The notes beneath the pieces are model-generated. The model was given only the letters and a program-made list of their open reading frames with translations, made no database searches and was not told the origin of the DNA. Shown here in pieces: positions 29,855 to 37,304 of a stretch of 64,000 bases of DNA; position 1 is the stretch's first letter; each line of letters begins with the position of its first letter. The DNA lies in assembly GCF_022343685.1 (NCBI RefSeq), contig NZ_CP092123.1:868001-932000 (forward strand), in the 5' to 3' direction. The DNA is from Marinobacterium sediminicola (GTDB lineage Bacteria; Pseudomonadota; Gammaproteobacteria; Pseudomonadales; Balneatricaceae). The translations under genes were made by a program, and so were the position numbers.

Positions 29855-30408
29855 TATTGTTCTCCGTTATGTTGATCCTGCTGAGGCATATGACGGGAAA
29901 TGTACACCCCCTGGGCAATGATAAACACCAGTGTGCAGCCAAGCATGCCGAAGAGTTTGAAATTGACCCAGGCTTCTTCGCTCATGGTGTGGACAACTGC
30001 CAGATTAAGTATTCCCATCAGGACGAAAAAGACGGTCCAGCCCATATTCAGTTGGCGCCAGATACGCTCGGGAAGTTCAATGCTGCTCTCCATCATGCGC
30101 TGGACGATGGGTTTTTGGCCGATAAAGTGACTGCCGAGAAATGCCAGCGCGAATAACCAGTTAACTACAGTCGGTTTCCACTGAATGAACGCCTTATCGT
30201 CAAGTAACACTGTGGCCCCCCCAAGCACAACGACCAGACCGAGAGTAACCAGCTGCATTTTTTCGATGCGATGAGTCTTGATCCAGGTGTAAGCCATTTG
30301 TAACAACGTGGCAGGAATCAGGACGGCAGTGGCCAAAATGATGTCGCCACTGAATTTATATACGGCAAAGAATATAATGACTGGAAGAAAGTCGAGTAAT
30401 AGTTTCAT
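29854..30408 (-). CDS. yciB: Inner-membrane septation-linked protein YciB
   Basis: A 184-residue integral membrane protein with about five membrane segments ([17 protein letters not shown] at the start; then [52 protein letters not shown]). It is the IspZ/intracellular septation A family, linked to cell-envelope integrity. The ATG at 30408 follows AGGAC and matches the family start; an upstream in-frame codon would extend it by 19 unusual residues and run into rnm. Confidence 0.93.
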   Translation of the reverse strand: MKLLLDFLPVIIFFAVYKFSGDIILATAVLIPATLLQMAYTWIKTHRIEKMQLVTLGLVVVLGGATVLLDDKAFIQWKPTVVNWLFALAFLGSHFIGQKPIVQRMMESSIELPERIWRQLNMGWTVFFVLMGILNLAVVHTMSEEAWVNFKLFGMLGCTLVFIIAQGVYISRHMPQQDQHNGEQ

Positions 30409-30457
30409 CGTCCTGCTAATCTGACCAGTAAGTGAATATGAAGGTGCGCCCCTAATC

Positions 30458-31333
30458 GTGACCAACCTGAACCTTGCAGAGCAATTGAAGTTTGATCTGC
30501 ATATGCATAGTACAGCATCTGATGGTGCGCTGTCCCCGGCTGAGCTGGTTGAGCAGGCAGCCGAGAATTCGATCCGCTGTCTGGCTTTGACTGATCACGA
30601 CACCCTTGCTGGTTTAAAGGAAGCGCAGATTGCCGCAGATCGGTTGGGAATCAGATTTATACCCGGGGTTGAATTAACCTGCCTCTGGAATAAGCGTACG
30701 CTTCACCTGCTTGGGCTCGGGATTGATCCGGACTATGAGGGCTGGCGAGATTATGAATCACGTCTGCAAGTGTTGCGTGAGAAGCGGGCCGAGGTTATTG
30801 CCACCAAGTTGCGCGCCAAGCGCGCTCCAGAGGATATTCTGGAGCGCGCTCGAAAGTTTGCAGGCTGTGGACAGATAGGTAGGCCGCATTTTGCCAAAGC
30901 GCTTGTGGAAGCAGGGTTCGTAAGCAGTGAAAACGAAGCTTTTGATCGTTATCTTGGCCAGGGTAAAACGGGTGATGTAAAGGCTGAGTGGCCAGAGGTG
31001 AGCGAGTCCATTGCTATTGTTCAAGAGAGTGGCGGATTTGCGATTTTGGCTCATCCAACCAAATACAATATGACCTTTTCCAGACTCAGACTGCTTTTAT
31101 CGTCATTGTCTGAAGCTGGTATGGATGGGTTTGAGGTTGCCTATCCCGGTATTAGCCAGGATTACATTCGATTAATGCTCAAACAAGCCGAAGCGCTGGA
31201 TTTGAAGGTTTCCTCCGGGAGTGATTTCCATAACCCGGCGCATCATTGGACCGGTTTGGGGCGCTTTCCTAAGGTGGATTCGCCCAGACATCTTATTCAT
31301 CAGTTTTATACGGATATGCCCCTTCGAGCCTGA
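30458..31333 (+). CDS. rnm: PHP-domain 5'-3' exoribonuclease RNase AM (YciV/TrpH)
   Basis: A 291-residue metal-dependent phosphoesterase. PHP motifs are clear: FDLHMHSTASDGALSP (12-27), LTDHDTLAGL, PGVELTC, a His in FAILAHPTKY and SGSDFHNP near the C-terminus, which together bind the metal cluster. The E. coli orthologue matures 5' ends of rRNA and small RNAs. The start is GTG at 30458. It is divergent from yciB with 49 bases between, and is followed by yciO, the usual order. Confidence 0.9.
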   Translation: MTNLNLAEQLKFDLHMHSTASDGALSPAELVEQAAENSIRCLALTDHDTLAGLKEAQIAADRLGIRFIPGVELTCLWNKRTLHLLGLGIDPDYEGWRDYESRLQVLREKRAEVIATKLRAKRAPEDILERARKFAGCGQIGRPHFAKALVEAGFVSSENEAFDRYLGQGKTGDVKAEWPEVSESIAIVQESGGFAILAHPTKYNMTFSRLRLLLSSLSEAGMDGFEVAYPGISQDYIRLMLKQAEALDLKVSSGSDFHNPAHHWTGLGRFPKVDSPRHLIHQFYTDMPLRA

Positions 31334-31366
31334 TACAGGGTGCACATTGATACAGGAGGCTTAAGC

Positions 31367-31987
31367 ATGAGCCAGTTTTTTCAGATTCATCCAGATAACC
31401 CTCAGCAACGTTTGATTCAGCAGGCGGTTGAAATTCTCCATCAAGGGGGAGTCATCATTTACCCAACGGACTGCGCGTACGCACTGGGGTGTCACTTGGG
31501 TGACAAAAAAGCAGTCGATCGAATCAAGCAGATTCGTCGTCTGGATGATAAGCACAACTTTACTCTGGTCTGTGACGATTTGTCCTCAATTGGTACGTAT
31601 GCCAAAGTTGATAATCAGCAGTTCAGGTTATTAAAAGCGCACACGCCAGGCGCTTACACGTTTATTCTACCAGCCACAACTGAGGTACCACGCCGTTTAT
31701 TGCATCCAAAGCGTCGGACCATCGGTATTCGTGTACCTGATAATGCGATAGTGTCGGCCCTGTTGTCTCAGTTGGGTGAGCCCATAATGAGTACCTCATT
31801 GATAATGCCTGGAGAGGAGTTGCCAATGACGGACCCATATGAAATGCGTGATCTCTTGCAGCATCAGGTTGATCTCATCATTGATGGTGGTTATTGCGGT
31901 ATGGAAGCCACCAGCGTAATCAATATGGTGGATGATGTTCCTGAAGTTGTTCGAGAAGGGGCTGGTAATACCGAACATTTTAAATAA
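31367..31987 (+). CDS. yciO: Sua5/YciO/YrdC family protein YciO
   Basis: A 206-residue YrdC-fold protein, the same length as E. coli YciO. Motifs include GGVIIYPTDCAYALGC, KRRTIGIRVPDN and PIMSTSLIMPGEE. YrdC/Sua5 relatives make threonylcarbamoyl-AMP for t6A; YciO itself has a similar but less certain role. The ATG at 31367 is set by AGGAGG at 31354-31359; the upstream ATG at 31340 lacks a site. Confidence 0.9.
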   Translation: MSQFFQIHPDNPQQRLIQQAVEILHQGGVIIYPTDCAYALGCHLGDKKAVDRIKQIRRLDDKHNFTLVCDDLSSIGTYAKVDNQQFRLLKAHTPGAYTFILPATTEVPRRLLHPKRRTIGIRVPDNAIVSALLSQLGEPIMSTSLIMPGEELPMTDPYEMRDLLQHQVDLIIDGGYCGMEATSVINMVDDVPEVVREGAGNTEHFK

Positions 31988-32001
31988 TTATTCTCTTTTT
32001 A

Positions 32002-32029
32002 TTGAAAAAAAGTCTTTTATAGCGATAAT
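32002..32029 (+). promoter_or_regulatory. Promoter for the hns-like gene
   Basis: TTGAAA (32002-32007), a 16-base spacer and GATAAT (32024-32029) sit in the most AT-rich stretch of this part of the window (31985-32060), which is itself the kind of DNA H-NS binds, so autoregulation is plausible. Confidence 0.55.
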
Positions 32030-32065
32030 TAAACGTAATTAACGACTGACTAATGGCGCTTTAAA

Positions 32066-32461
32066 ATGACTGACTTCATTAAGATACTGACTCGCAAGAA
32101 CTCTTTACGCAAACAGTGCCAGGAAATGAGTCTGGCAGACATCGACAAGGTAATTGCGGACCTGAACGATATTCGTGCTGAAATCGAGGAAACTGCCCAG
32201 CGTCAGGCTGAAATGGAGCAGGCCAAGAAGCAGCAGGTTGAAGAAATTCAGCGTCTGATGAAGGAAGCGGGAATCGGCCTTGATGAGCTCAAGCAGGGAG
32301 TTGAGCCTGTTTCGCGTAAATCAGTCAAGGCAAAGTATGTTATCACCGATAGCGAAGGTAATGAGCATAGCTGGTCTGGCCGTGGTCGTACCCCGATCGC
32401 TTTCCGTGAGTACATGGATCAGCATAACCTGACCAAGGAAGAGTTGCCGACTCTGGATTGA
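32066..32461 (+). CDS. hns: H-NS family nucleoid-associated protein
   Basis: A 131-residue protein with H-NS layout: an N-terminal helical oligomerisation region (LRKQCQEMSLADIDKVIADL and a coiled coil to about 75), a linker, and a C-terminal DNA-binding domain (about 90-131). The core YVITDSEGNEHSWSGRGRTP parallels the E. coli YVDENGETKTWTGQGRTP; the minor-groove loop is RGR, where E. coli has QGR. Such proteins silence AT-rich genes. It has its own promoter and terminator, and lies between yciO and rluB, where many relatives have scpA-scpB. Confidence 0.9.
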   Translation: MTDFIKILTRKNSLRKQCQEMSLADIDKVIADLNDIRAEIEETAQRQAEMEQAKKQQVEEIQRLMKEAGIGLDELKQGVEPVSRKSVKAKYVITDSEGNEHSWSGRGRTPIAFREYMDQHNLTKEELPTLD

Positions 32462-32484
32462 TCAGGCATCATGCTTTCGGTTCG

Positions 32485-32518
32485 AAGCCTCTTCGGGAAT
32501 ACCTGAAGGGGCTTTTTT
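32485..32518 (+). terminator. Terminator after the hns-like gene
   Basis: A long imperfect stem, AAGCCTCTTCGGG with CCTGAAGGGGCTT around loop AATA, then TTTTTT. It makes the hns-like gene a single-gene unit before rluB. Confidence 0.82.
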
Positions 32519-32575
32519 AATTTTTCAGGATATATTCGGGCGGTCCTTACCTGGAGCGCCTCAGGAGACGTCAAA

Positions 32576-33505
32576 ATGCATGATGAAAAATTGCAGAAAG
32601 TTTTGGCGCGTTCCGGTTTTGGCTCGCGTCGTGAGATGGAGCGTTGGATAGAAAGTGGTCGTATAACCTTGAACGACCATCCAGCGACCCTTGGTGACCG
32701 GGTAACAGCTGAGGATCGCGTGTGTGTCGATGGCAAGGAAGTTGAGCTGACCTTTTCGGCAACGGCCGAACGTCGAGTGCTGGTTTATAACAAGCCGCTG
32801 GGTGAAGTTTGCACTCGTCATGACCCGGAAGGTCGTCCTACTGTCTTCGACAATCTGCCACCACTGAAGCAGGGGCGTTGGGTGGCGATTGGGCGTTTGG
32901 ATATCAATACCAGTGGTCTGCTGATTTTTACCACCGATGGTGAGCTGGCTAATTGCATGATGCACCCATCAATGCAAATTGATCGTGAGTATGCTGTAAG
33001 GGTATTGGGTGATGTGGATGAGGCGATGTTGGAGCGCCTCAAGCAGGGGGTCTTGCTGGACGACGGCATGGCACGTTTTACTGACGTGCGTTACTTCGAT
33101 GGTGAGGGCGCCAACAAGTGGTATCACTGCGTGGTTATGGAAGGTCGTAACCGTGAAGTTCGTCGTCTCTGGGAATCTCAGGGTTTACAGGTGAACCGTC
33201 TGAAGCGGGTTCGTTTTGGTCCCGTCTTCCTGCCCAGTGATATCAAGGTGGGTACCTGGCGTGAGCTGGCCCCGAAAGAGGTTGACCTCTTGTCGAAAGA
33301 GGTGGGGCTGGATGTGGCGCGTACTCACCATCCGACACCGCTGGAGTCTGAAAAGGAAAAACGTCTATACAAGCGTCAGCGTGTGCGTCAGGAAGTAATC
33401 AAGGGACAAAGTGAAGAAGAGAAGCCACGCACTGCAGGTAAGAAGCGAAGCAAAGCTCGTTCGGTTGGTAAGCGTAATGTCAGTCGCCGCGGTCGTCGCG
33501 TGTAA
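32576..33505 (+). CDS. rluB: 23S rRNA pseudouridine(2605) synthase RluB
   Basis: A 309-residue RsuA-family pseudouridine synthase. It has an N-terminal S4 RNA-binding domain (KLQKVLARSGFGSRREMERWI) and a catalytic domain with the active Asp in GRLDINTSGLLIFTTDGELAN. MEGRNREVRRLWESQGLQVNRL is the family signature. The last 50 residues are a basic Lys/Arg tail ending in VSRRGRRV, as is usual for RluB. It modifies U2605 of 23S rRNA. Confidence 0.94.
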   Translation: MHDEKLQKVLARSGFGSRREMERWIESGRITLNDHPATLGDRVTAEDRVCVDGKEVELTFSATAERRVLVYNKPLGEVCTRHDPEGRPTVFDNLPPLKQGRWVAIGRLDINTSGLLIFTTDGELANCMMHPSMQIDREYAVRVLGDVDEAMLERLKQGVLLDDGMARFTDVRYFDGEGANKWYHCVVMEGRNREVRRLWESQGLQVNRLKRVRFGPVFLPSDIKVGTWRELAPKEVDLLSKEVGLDVARTHHPTPLESEKEKRLYKRQRVRQEVIKGQSEEEKPRTAGKKRSKARSVGKRNVSRRGRRV

Positions 33506-33522
33506 ACACGGCAGCAGTGCTT

Positions 33523-33551
33523 AAAAAAAGGGGGCTTAGCCCCCTTTTTTT
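33523..33551. terminator. Bidirectional terminator between rluB and yciK
   Basis: A run of 7 A, GGGGGC, loop TTA, GCCCCC and 7 T. It is symmetric and shared by the two convergent genes. Confidence 0.88.
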
Positions 33552-33567
33552 GTTTCATGGATGGGGC

Positions 33568-34323
33568 TCAGGCGCTTTCATCACCCTGAGCGTCCAGAGA
33601 TTGGCCGTTGATCTGGCGGCTGTCCGCTCCCATTAAATACAGATACAAAGGCATGATTTCGGCGGGTGTCGGGTTGCTTTCAGGTGGCTCGGCCGGATAG
33701 GCATATGCACGCATTTGAGTGCGTGTCGCCCCGGGATTGATTGCATTGACCCTGATGTTGGGAGTATTTTCCAGTTCGTCTGCCAGTACCTGCATCATGC
33801 CTTCGGTTGCAAACTTGGAGACTGCATAGGCACCCCAGTAGGCGCGCCCTTTGCGGCCGACACCGGAGGACGTGAAGATGATTGATGCGTCCTCGGAGCG
33901 CTGCAGCAGTGGAAGCAGGGATTGCGTCATCAGAAAGGGGGCGTGCACATTGACACGCATTACCTGTTCCCAGGTGATGGGGTCGTATGTTTCCAGCGGG
34001 GTACGCATCCCCAGAAGTCCCGCGTTGTGAAGGACGCCGTCCAAGCGGCCAAACTCGTCAAACAGCTGGTTGCTCAGTTCGATGTAGTCATGCTCGGTGG
34101 CAGAGTCGAGGTTCATCGGTACGATGGCAGGTTGAGGGTAGCCTGCATTCTCTATCTCATCGTAGAGTGACTCCAGCTTTTCCAGGGTTCGCCCCAGCAG
34201 TACCACAGTGGCGCCGTGCGCCGCATACTGCCAGGCGGCGGCTCGGCCTATACCCTCGCCAGCGCCAGTCACCAGAATGATGCGGTCTTTGAGTAGGCCG
34301 GCTGGGGCGTCGTAGTGAAACAT
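33568..34323 (-). CDS. yciK: Short-chain dehydrogenase YciK
   Basis: A 251-residue SDR oxidoreductase. The cofactor motif is VTGAGEGIGRAAA (about 19-31), with NAG in LHNAGLLG, the catalytic Ser in IIFTSSGVGRKG and YxxxK in YAVSK. The start MFHYDAPAGLLKDR is the YciK signature. The substrate is unknown. It is the last gene of ubiG-mupP-yciK; the gap of 38 bases to mupP is short. Confidence 0.9.
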   Translation of the reverse strand: MFHYDAPAGLLKDRIILVTGAGEGIGRAAAWQYAAHGATVVLLGRTLEKLESLYDEIENAGYPQPAIVPMNLDSATEHDYIELSNQLFDEFGRLDGVLHNAGLLGMRTPLETYDPITWEQVMRVNVHAPFLMTQSLLPLLQRSEDASIIFTSSGVGRKGRAYWGAYAVSKFATEGMMQVLADELENTPNIRVNAINPGATRTQMRAYAYPAEPPESNPTPAEIMPLYLYLMGADSRQINGQSLDAQGDESA

Positions 34324-34361
34324 CCTAAGCTCCTTGGTATGAGTCGGGCGAAAAGCAGATA

Positions 34362-35036
34362 TTAACTGGCCTTCATGATTGAGTGTAGCAGCGGTTGAAG
34401 ATCAGTAGAGCGATGGCTGATATGGTCGCTGCACCACTCTTCGGGTGTTTCCCCGGAATTGAGATAGCCCCATCCGGCAGCGATGGTGCACATGTTGGCT
34501 GCACGGCCTGCCTCAATATCCCGGACGTGATCGCCGACGTAGACGCTATGCTCGGGTGCCACACCAAGCTGATGGCATGCCAGCAGCAGCCCTTCAGGGT
34601 CCGGTTTTGCTCGGCTGACGTCTTCCGGGCAGATGATGCTGCCGCAGCGAGTATCCAGGTCCAGAGTTTTCAATAATGGTTGAGTAAAGCGTTTGGGCTT
34701 GTTGGTCACAATACCCCAATGAATCCCGTTGTGGTCCAGCCAGTCCAGCAGCTCGAGCATGCCGGGGAAGAGGCTGCTGCTGATGATCAGTTGCTCGGCA
34801 TAGTAATCCAGTAATTGCTGGTGCAGCCGAGGAAAGTCCTCGGCATCACTCTCGAGCTTGAACGCATGGCAGACCATTGCGCGTGCGCCGTTGGATACTT
34901 GGGTGCGCAGTGAGTCGTAGCCGATTTCGGGGCGGCCTGCTTCAGTCAGCATTCGATTGACGACGCGATGAAAATCTTGAGCCGTGTCAAGCAAAGTACC
35001 GTCCAGATCGAAAAGTACGGCCGCCGGGAAATTCAT
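34362..35036 (-). CDS. mupP: HAD phosphatase, probable MurNAc 6-phosphate phosphatase MupP
   Basis: A 224-residue HAD hydrolase: motif I LFDLDGTLLDT, motif II Thr in VTNKPKRFTQPLL, Lys in VSRAKPDPEG and the acidic pair in VYVGDHVRDIEAG. In pseudomonads the HAD protein between ubiG and yciK is MupP, which dephosphorylates MurNAc-6P in cell-wall recycling; the name rests on that gene order. The alternative is a phosphoglycolate phosphatase. The ATG shares its A with the ubiG stop (TGATG), so the two are coupled. Confidence 0.87.
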   Translation of the reverse strand: MNFPAAVLFDLDGTLLDTAQDFHRVVNRMLTEAGRPEIGYDSLRTQVSNGARAMVCHAFKLESDAEDFPRLHQQLLDYYAEQLIISSSLFPGMLELLDWLDHNGIHWGIVTNKPKRFTQPLLKTLDLDTRCGSIICPEDVSRAKPDPEGLLLACHQLGVAPEHSVYVGDHVRDIEAGRAANMCTIAAGWGYLNSGETPEEWCSDHISHRSTDLQPLLHSIMKAS

Positions 35037-35755
35037 CAATCAACCTCTTTGCGGCAGGCCAGCATGTAGTTTACATCGACATCCGAGCTGTCCAGACGAT
35101 AGGCCTTGGTTAGAGGGTTGTAGACCAGTCCCGTCATCTCCTCAATCTCCAGGCCTGCACTTCGAACCATCTGGCCGAGTTCGGCGGGGCGGATGAATTT
35201 GTTGAAATCATGAGTGCCTGCAGGAACCAGTTTGAGCACCCTTTCTGCACCCAGAATGGCAAACAGGTAGCTTTTGGGATTGCGGTTCAGCGTTGACAGG
35301 AATACCTTGCCGCCGGGTTTGACCAGGCGGGCGCAGGCGCGTACTACCGAGGCGGGGTCGGGGACATGCTCCAGCATCTCCATGCAGGTGACGATGTCGT
35401 ATTGCTCGGGGTGTTCTTCAGCCAGGTCTTCGACAGTAATGCGGCGATACGAGACCTTGACGCCGCTTTCTAAACCGTGAAGTTTGGCTACTTTGAGCGG
35501 TGCTTCACCCATGTCGATGCCACTGACCTCGGCGCCACGATGAGCCATGGCTTCGGACAGGATGCCGCCGCCGCAGCCTACATCCAGCACCTGCTTGCCT
35601 GCCAGTTGGCCAATACGGTCTATGAAGTCGACCCGCAGCGGGTTGATGTCATGCAGAGGTTTGAACTCGCTGTCCCGATCCCACCAGCGGCTGGCGAGTT
35701 CTTCAAATTTGGCAATTTCGGCCGGGTCGAGATTCAGCCCGCGATCCTCTTTCAT
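35036..35755 (-). CDS. ubiG: Ubiquinone biosynthesis O-methyltransferase UbiG
   Basis: A 239-residue SAM methyltransferase that performs both O-methylations of ubiquinone synthesis. The segments [18 protein letters not shown] and NPLRVDFI are UbiG-specific; the SAM motif is [16 protein letters not shown], and later [10 protein letters not shown] and [15 protein letters not shown]. Length equals E. coli (240). It is the first gene of ubiG-mupP-yciK and divergent from the HDOD gene. Confidence 0.96.
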   Translation of the reverse strand: MKEDRGLNLDPAEIAKFEELASRWWDRDSEFKPLHDINPLRVDFIDRIGQLAGKQVLDVGCGGGILSEAMAHRGAEVSGIDMGEAPLKVAKLHGLESGVKVSYRRITVEDLAEEHPEQYDIVTCMEMLEHVPDPASVVRACARLVKPGGKVFLSTLNRNPKSYLFAILGAERVLKLVPAGTHDFNKFIRPAELGQMVRSAGLEIEEMTGLVYNPLTKAYRLDSSDVDVNYMLACRKEVD

Positions 35756-35851
35756 GCTCAGTGCCCTTGCTCAAGATTCCAGTAGCGCGCATTCTAGCAT
35801 TATGGCGTTTGGCTCGGAAATCGGGATGCCATTTGTGAGCAGGGGGAAAGT

Positions 35852-37180
35852 ATGATCGATTTGTGGAAGCGCGCTGACAGCACTGTGTCTGAAAACAAGG
35901 GGCAACCCCGAAGAGGCTGGGCCGGATTGTCGGAGCAGGCGATGATAGAGTTGCTCAACCGGGCAGACAGTCTTCATTTTGAGGCTGGTTCGAACCTGTG
36001 GGAGCAGCGTCCGGAGCTTGCACAGCGCATGCTGTTGGTCATGGAAGGTGGGCTGAACCTCAATGGTGTGTCCGAGTCACCCATAGAGATTCCGGCTGGC
36101 CTGGCAATCAATGCCTTGTCGGAGTTCTTATCGGACCTTCGAGGCGTGGCTCTGGAGGCCTCGGTTCGCAGCCATATTCTGGTGTTGTCCAGGTCGCAGT
36201 TTGAACAGCTGCGTGAGCAGACTCAGATCACCCTGCTGCAGAGAGGGCAGTCTGCCGTTGTGCGAATCATGTCTGCGCTGATGGAGGAACAGGCCAGTTT
36301 GAGGCAAAGCTGTCGACAGTTGTCAGTGAATGCCTTGGTCGAAATGAGAGGGCAGCAGGCTGGACTGGAACGCTCTGATGGTCTGCAAGCAATCATTGAA
36401 CGTATTCCGCGATTGCCTGTGTCCAGTCTTGAATTGATGGAGCGTTTGCTGGACCAGGACAGTACTCATGGTCAGGTGATCGAGATGGTCAGGGAAGATC
36501 CGGCTATGACAGCTACTCTGCTCAAGGCGATCAATTCCCCGGCCTACAATTTTGGGCATCAGGTTACAGATGTCAGTCATGCGGTCACTCTGCTTGGCTA
36601 TGAAGGCGTCTATCAAATCATCATGGCTGAAACTCTGCGTAAGGCACTGCCTGATACGGAGGGTTTCAGGGCGAGTCACCAGCGCGCGGTCACCCTTTCA
36701 TACATTGCTTTCGCGATGGCGCAGCTGACCGGTCGAGCGCGTCCTGCTGAGTTATCCACAATTGCGCTGTTGCATGATATCGGTCGTGTCGTTCTGGCTG
36801 TCATGCAGTCTCAGCAACCGGCAAGCAAGCCCTTCATCAGGCAGACGCCATCCGGTGTGGCGGGAGGGCTGCTGTTGCAAAGCTGGCTGTTACCGGAAGC
36901 AATTTGGAAGGTGGTTGCTCAGCAGCACTATCCTTACCGGCTGCCACCAGAGCAGCTGCCTTCCGTCTGGCGTGATGCAGTTGCCCTCATACACCTGTCG
37001 AGCTGGGTTCTGGAATACTTGAATAAACAGAGTCACTCAGCACCCTTTATTGAAGCTTATCAGCGCCAACTTGGGCTGGACCCGATGACGTCGCAAAAGC
37101 TTTGGCAGCAAAAGCTCGTACCGTTGCTGAGCAAGCGACGCAATGCCTTGCCGGCTTCGTTAAGAAGGATGCTGGGTTAA
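35852..37180 (+). CDS. HDOD-domain signalling protein with cNMP-like N-terminus
   Basis: A 442-residue protein with two parts. Residues about 20-120 resemble a worn cyclic-nucleotide-binding fold (HFEAGSNLWEQRPELAQRMLLVMEGGL), without a clear phosphate-binding cassette. Residues about 180-400 are an HDOD domain: IPRLPVSSLELMERLL, REDPAMTATLLKAINSPAYNF, HAVTLLGYEGV and ALLHDIGRVVL, which still has an HD pair. HDOD proteins act in signalling without known catalysis. AGGGGGAAAGT precedes the ATG. It lies between ubiG and gyrA and is monocistronic; its partner is unknown. Confidence 0.8.
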   Translation: MIDLWKRADSTVSENKGQPRRGWAGLSEQAMIELLNRADSLHFEAGSNLWEQRPELAQRMLLVMEGGLNLNGVSESPIEIPAGLAINALSEFLSDLRGVALEASVRSHILVLSRSQFEQLREQTQITLLQRGQSAVVRIMSALMEEQASLRQSCRQLSVNALVEMRGQQAGLERSDGLQAIIERIPRLPVSSLELMERLLDQDSTHGQVIEMVREDPAMTATLLKAINSPAYNFGHQVTDVSHAVTLLGYEGVYQIIMAETLRKALPDTEGFRASHQRAVTLSYIAFAMAQLTGRARPAELSTIALLHDIGRVVLAVMQSQQPASKPFIRQTPSGVAGGLLLQSWLLPEAIWKVVAQQHYPYRLPPEQLPSVWRDAVALIHLSSWVLEYLNKQSHSAPFIEAYQRQLGLDPMTSQKLWQQKLVPLLSKRRNALPASLRRMLG

Positions 37181-37233
37181 AGTCTGCAATTTTGGTCTGG
37201 CTGTCGTATCTAGCGTGAATTGATCCTCGCTGT

Positions 37234-37241
37234 GGTATACT
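37234..37241 (+). promoter_or_regulatory. Extended -10 promoter for gyrA
   Basis: GGTATACT with TG one base before the hexamer (TGGTATACT) forms an extended -10; there is no good -35 at 16-18 bases. It is about 64 bases before the gyrA start. Confidence 0.45.
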
Positions 37242-37304
37242 TCCGCAGTTTATAAGCGCGCCATCAGGGCGTGCTCGGGTACCGGATCAAGGAAAGCTGT
37301 GCGA

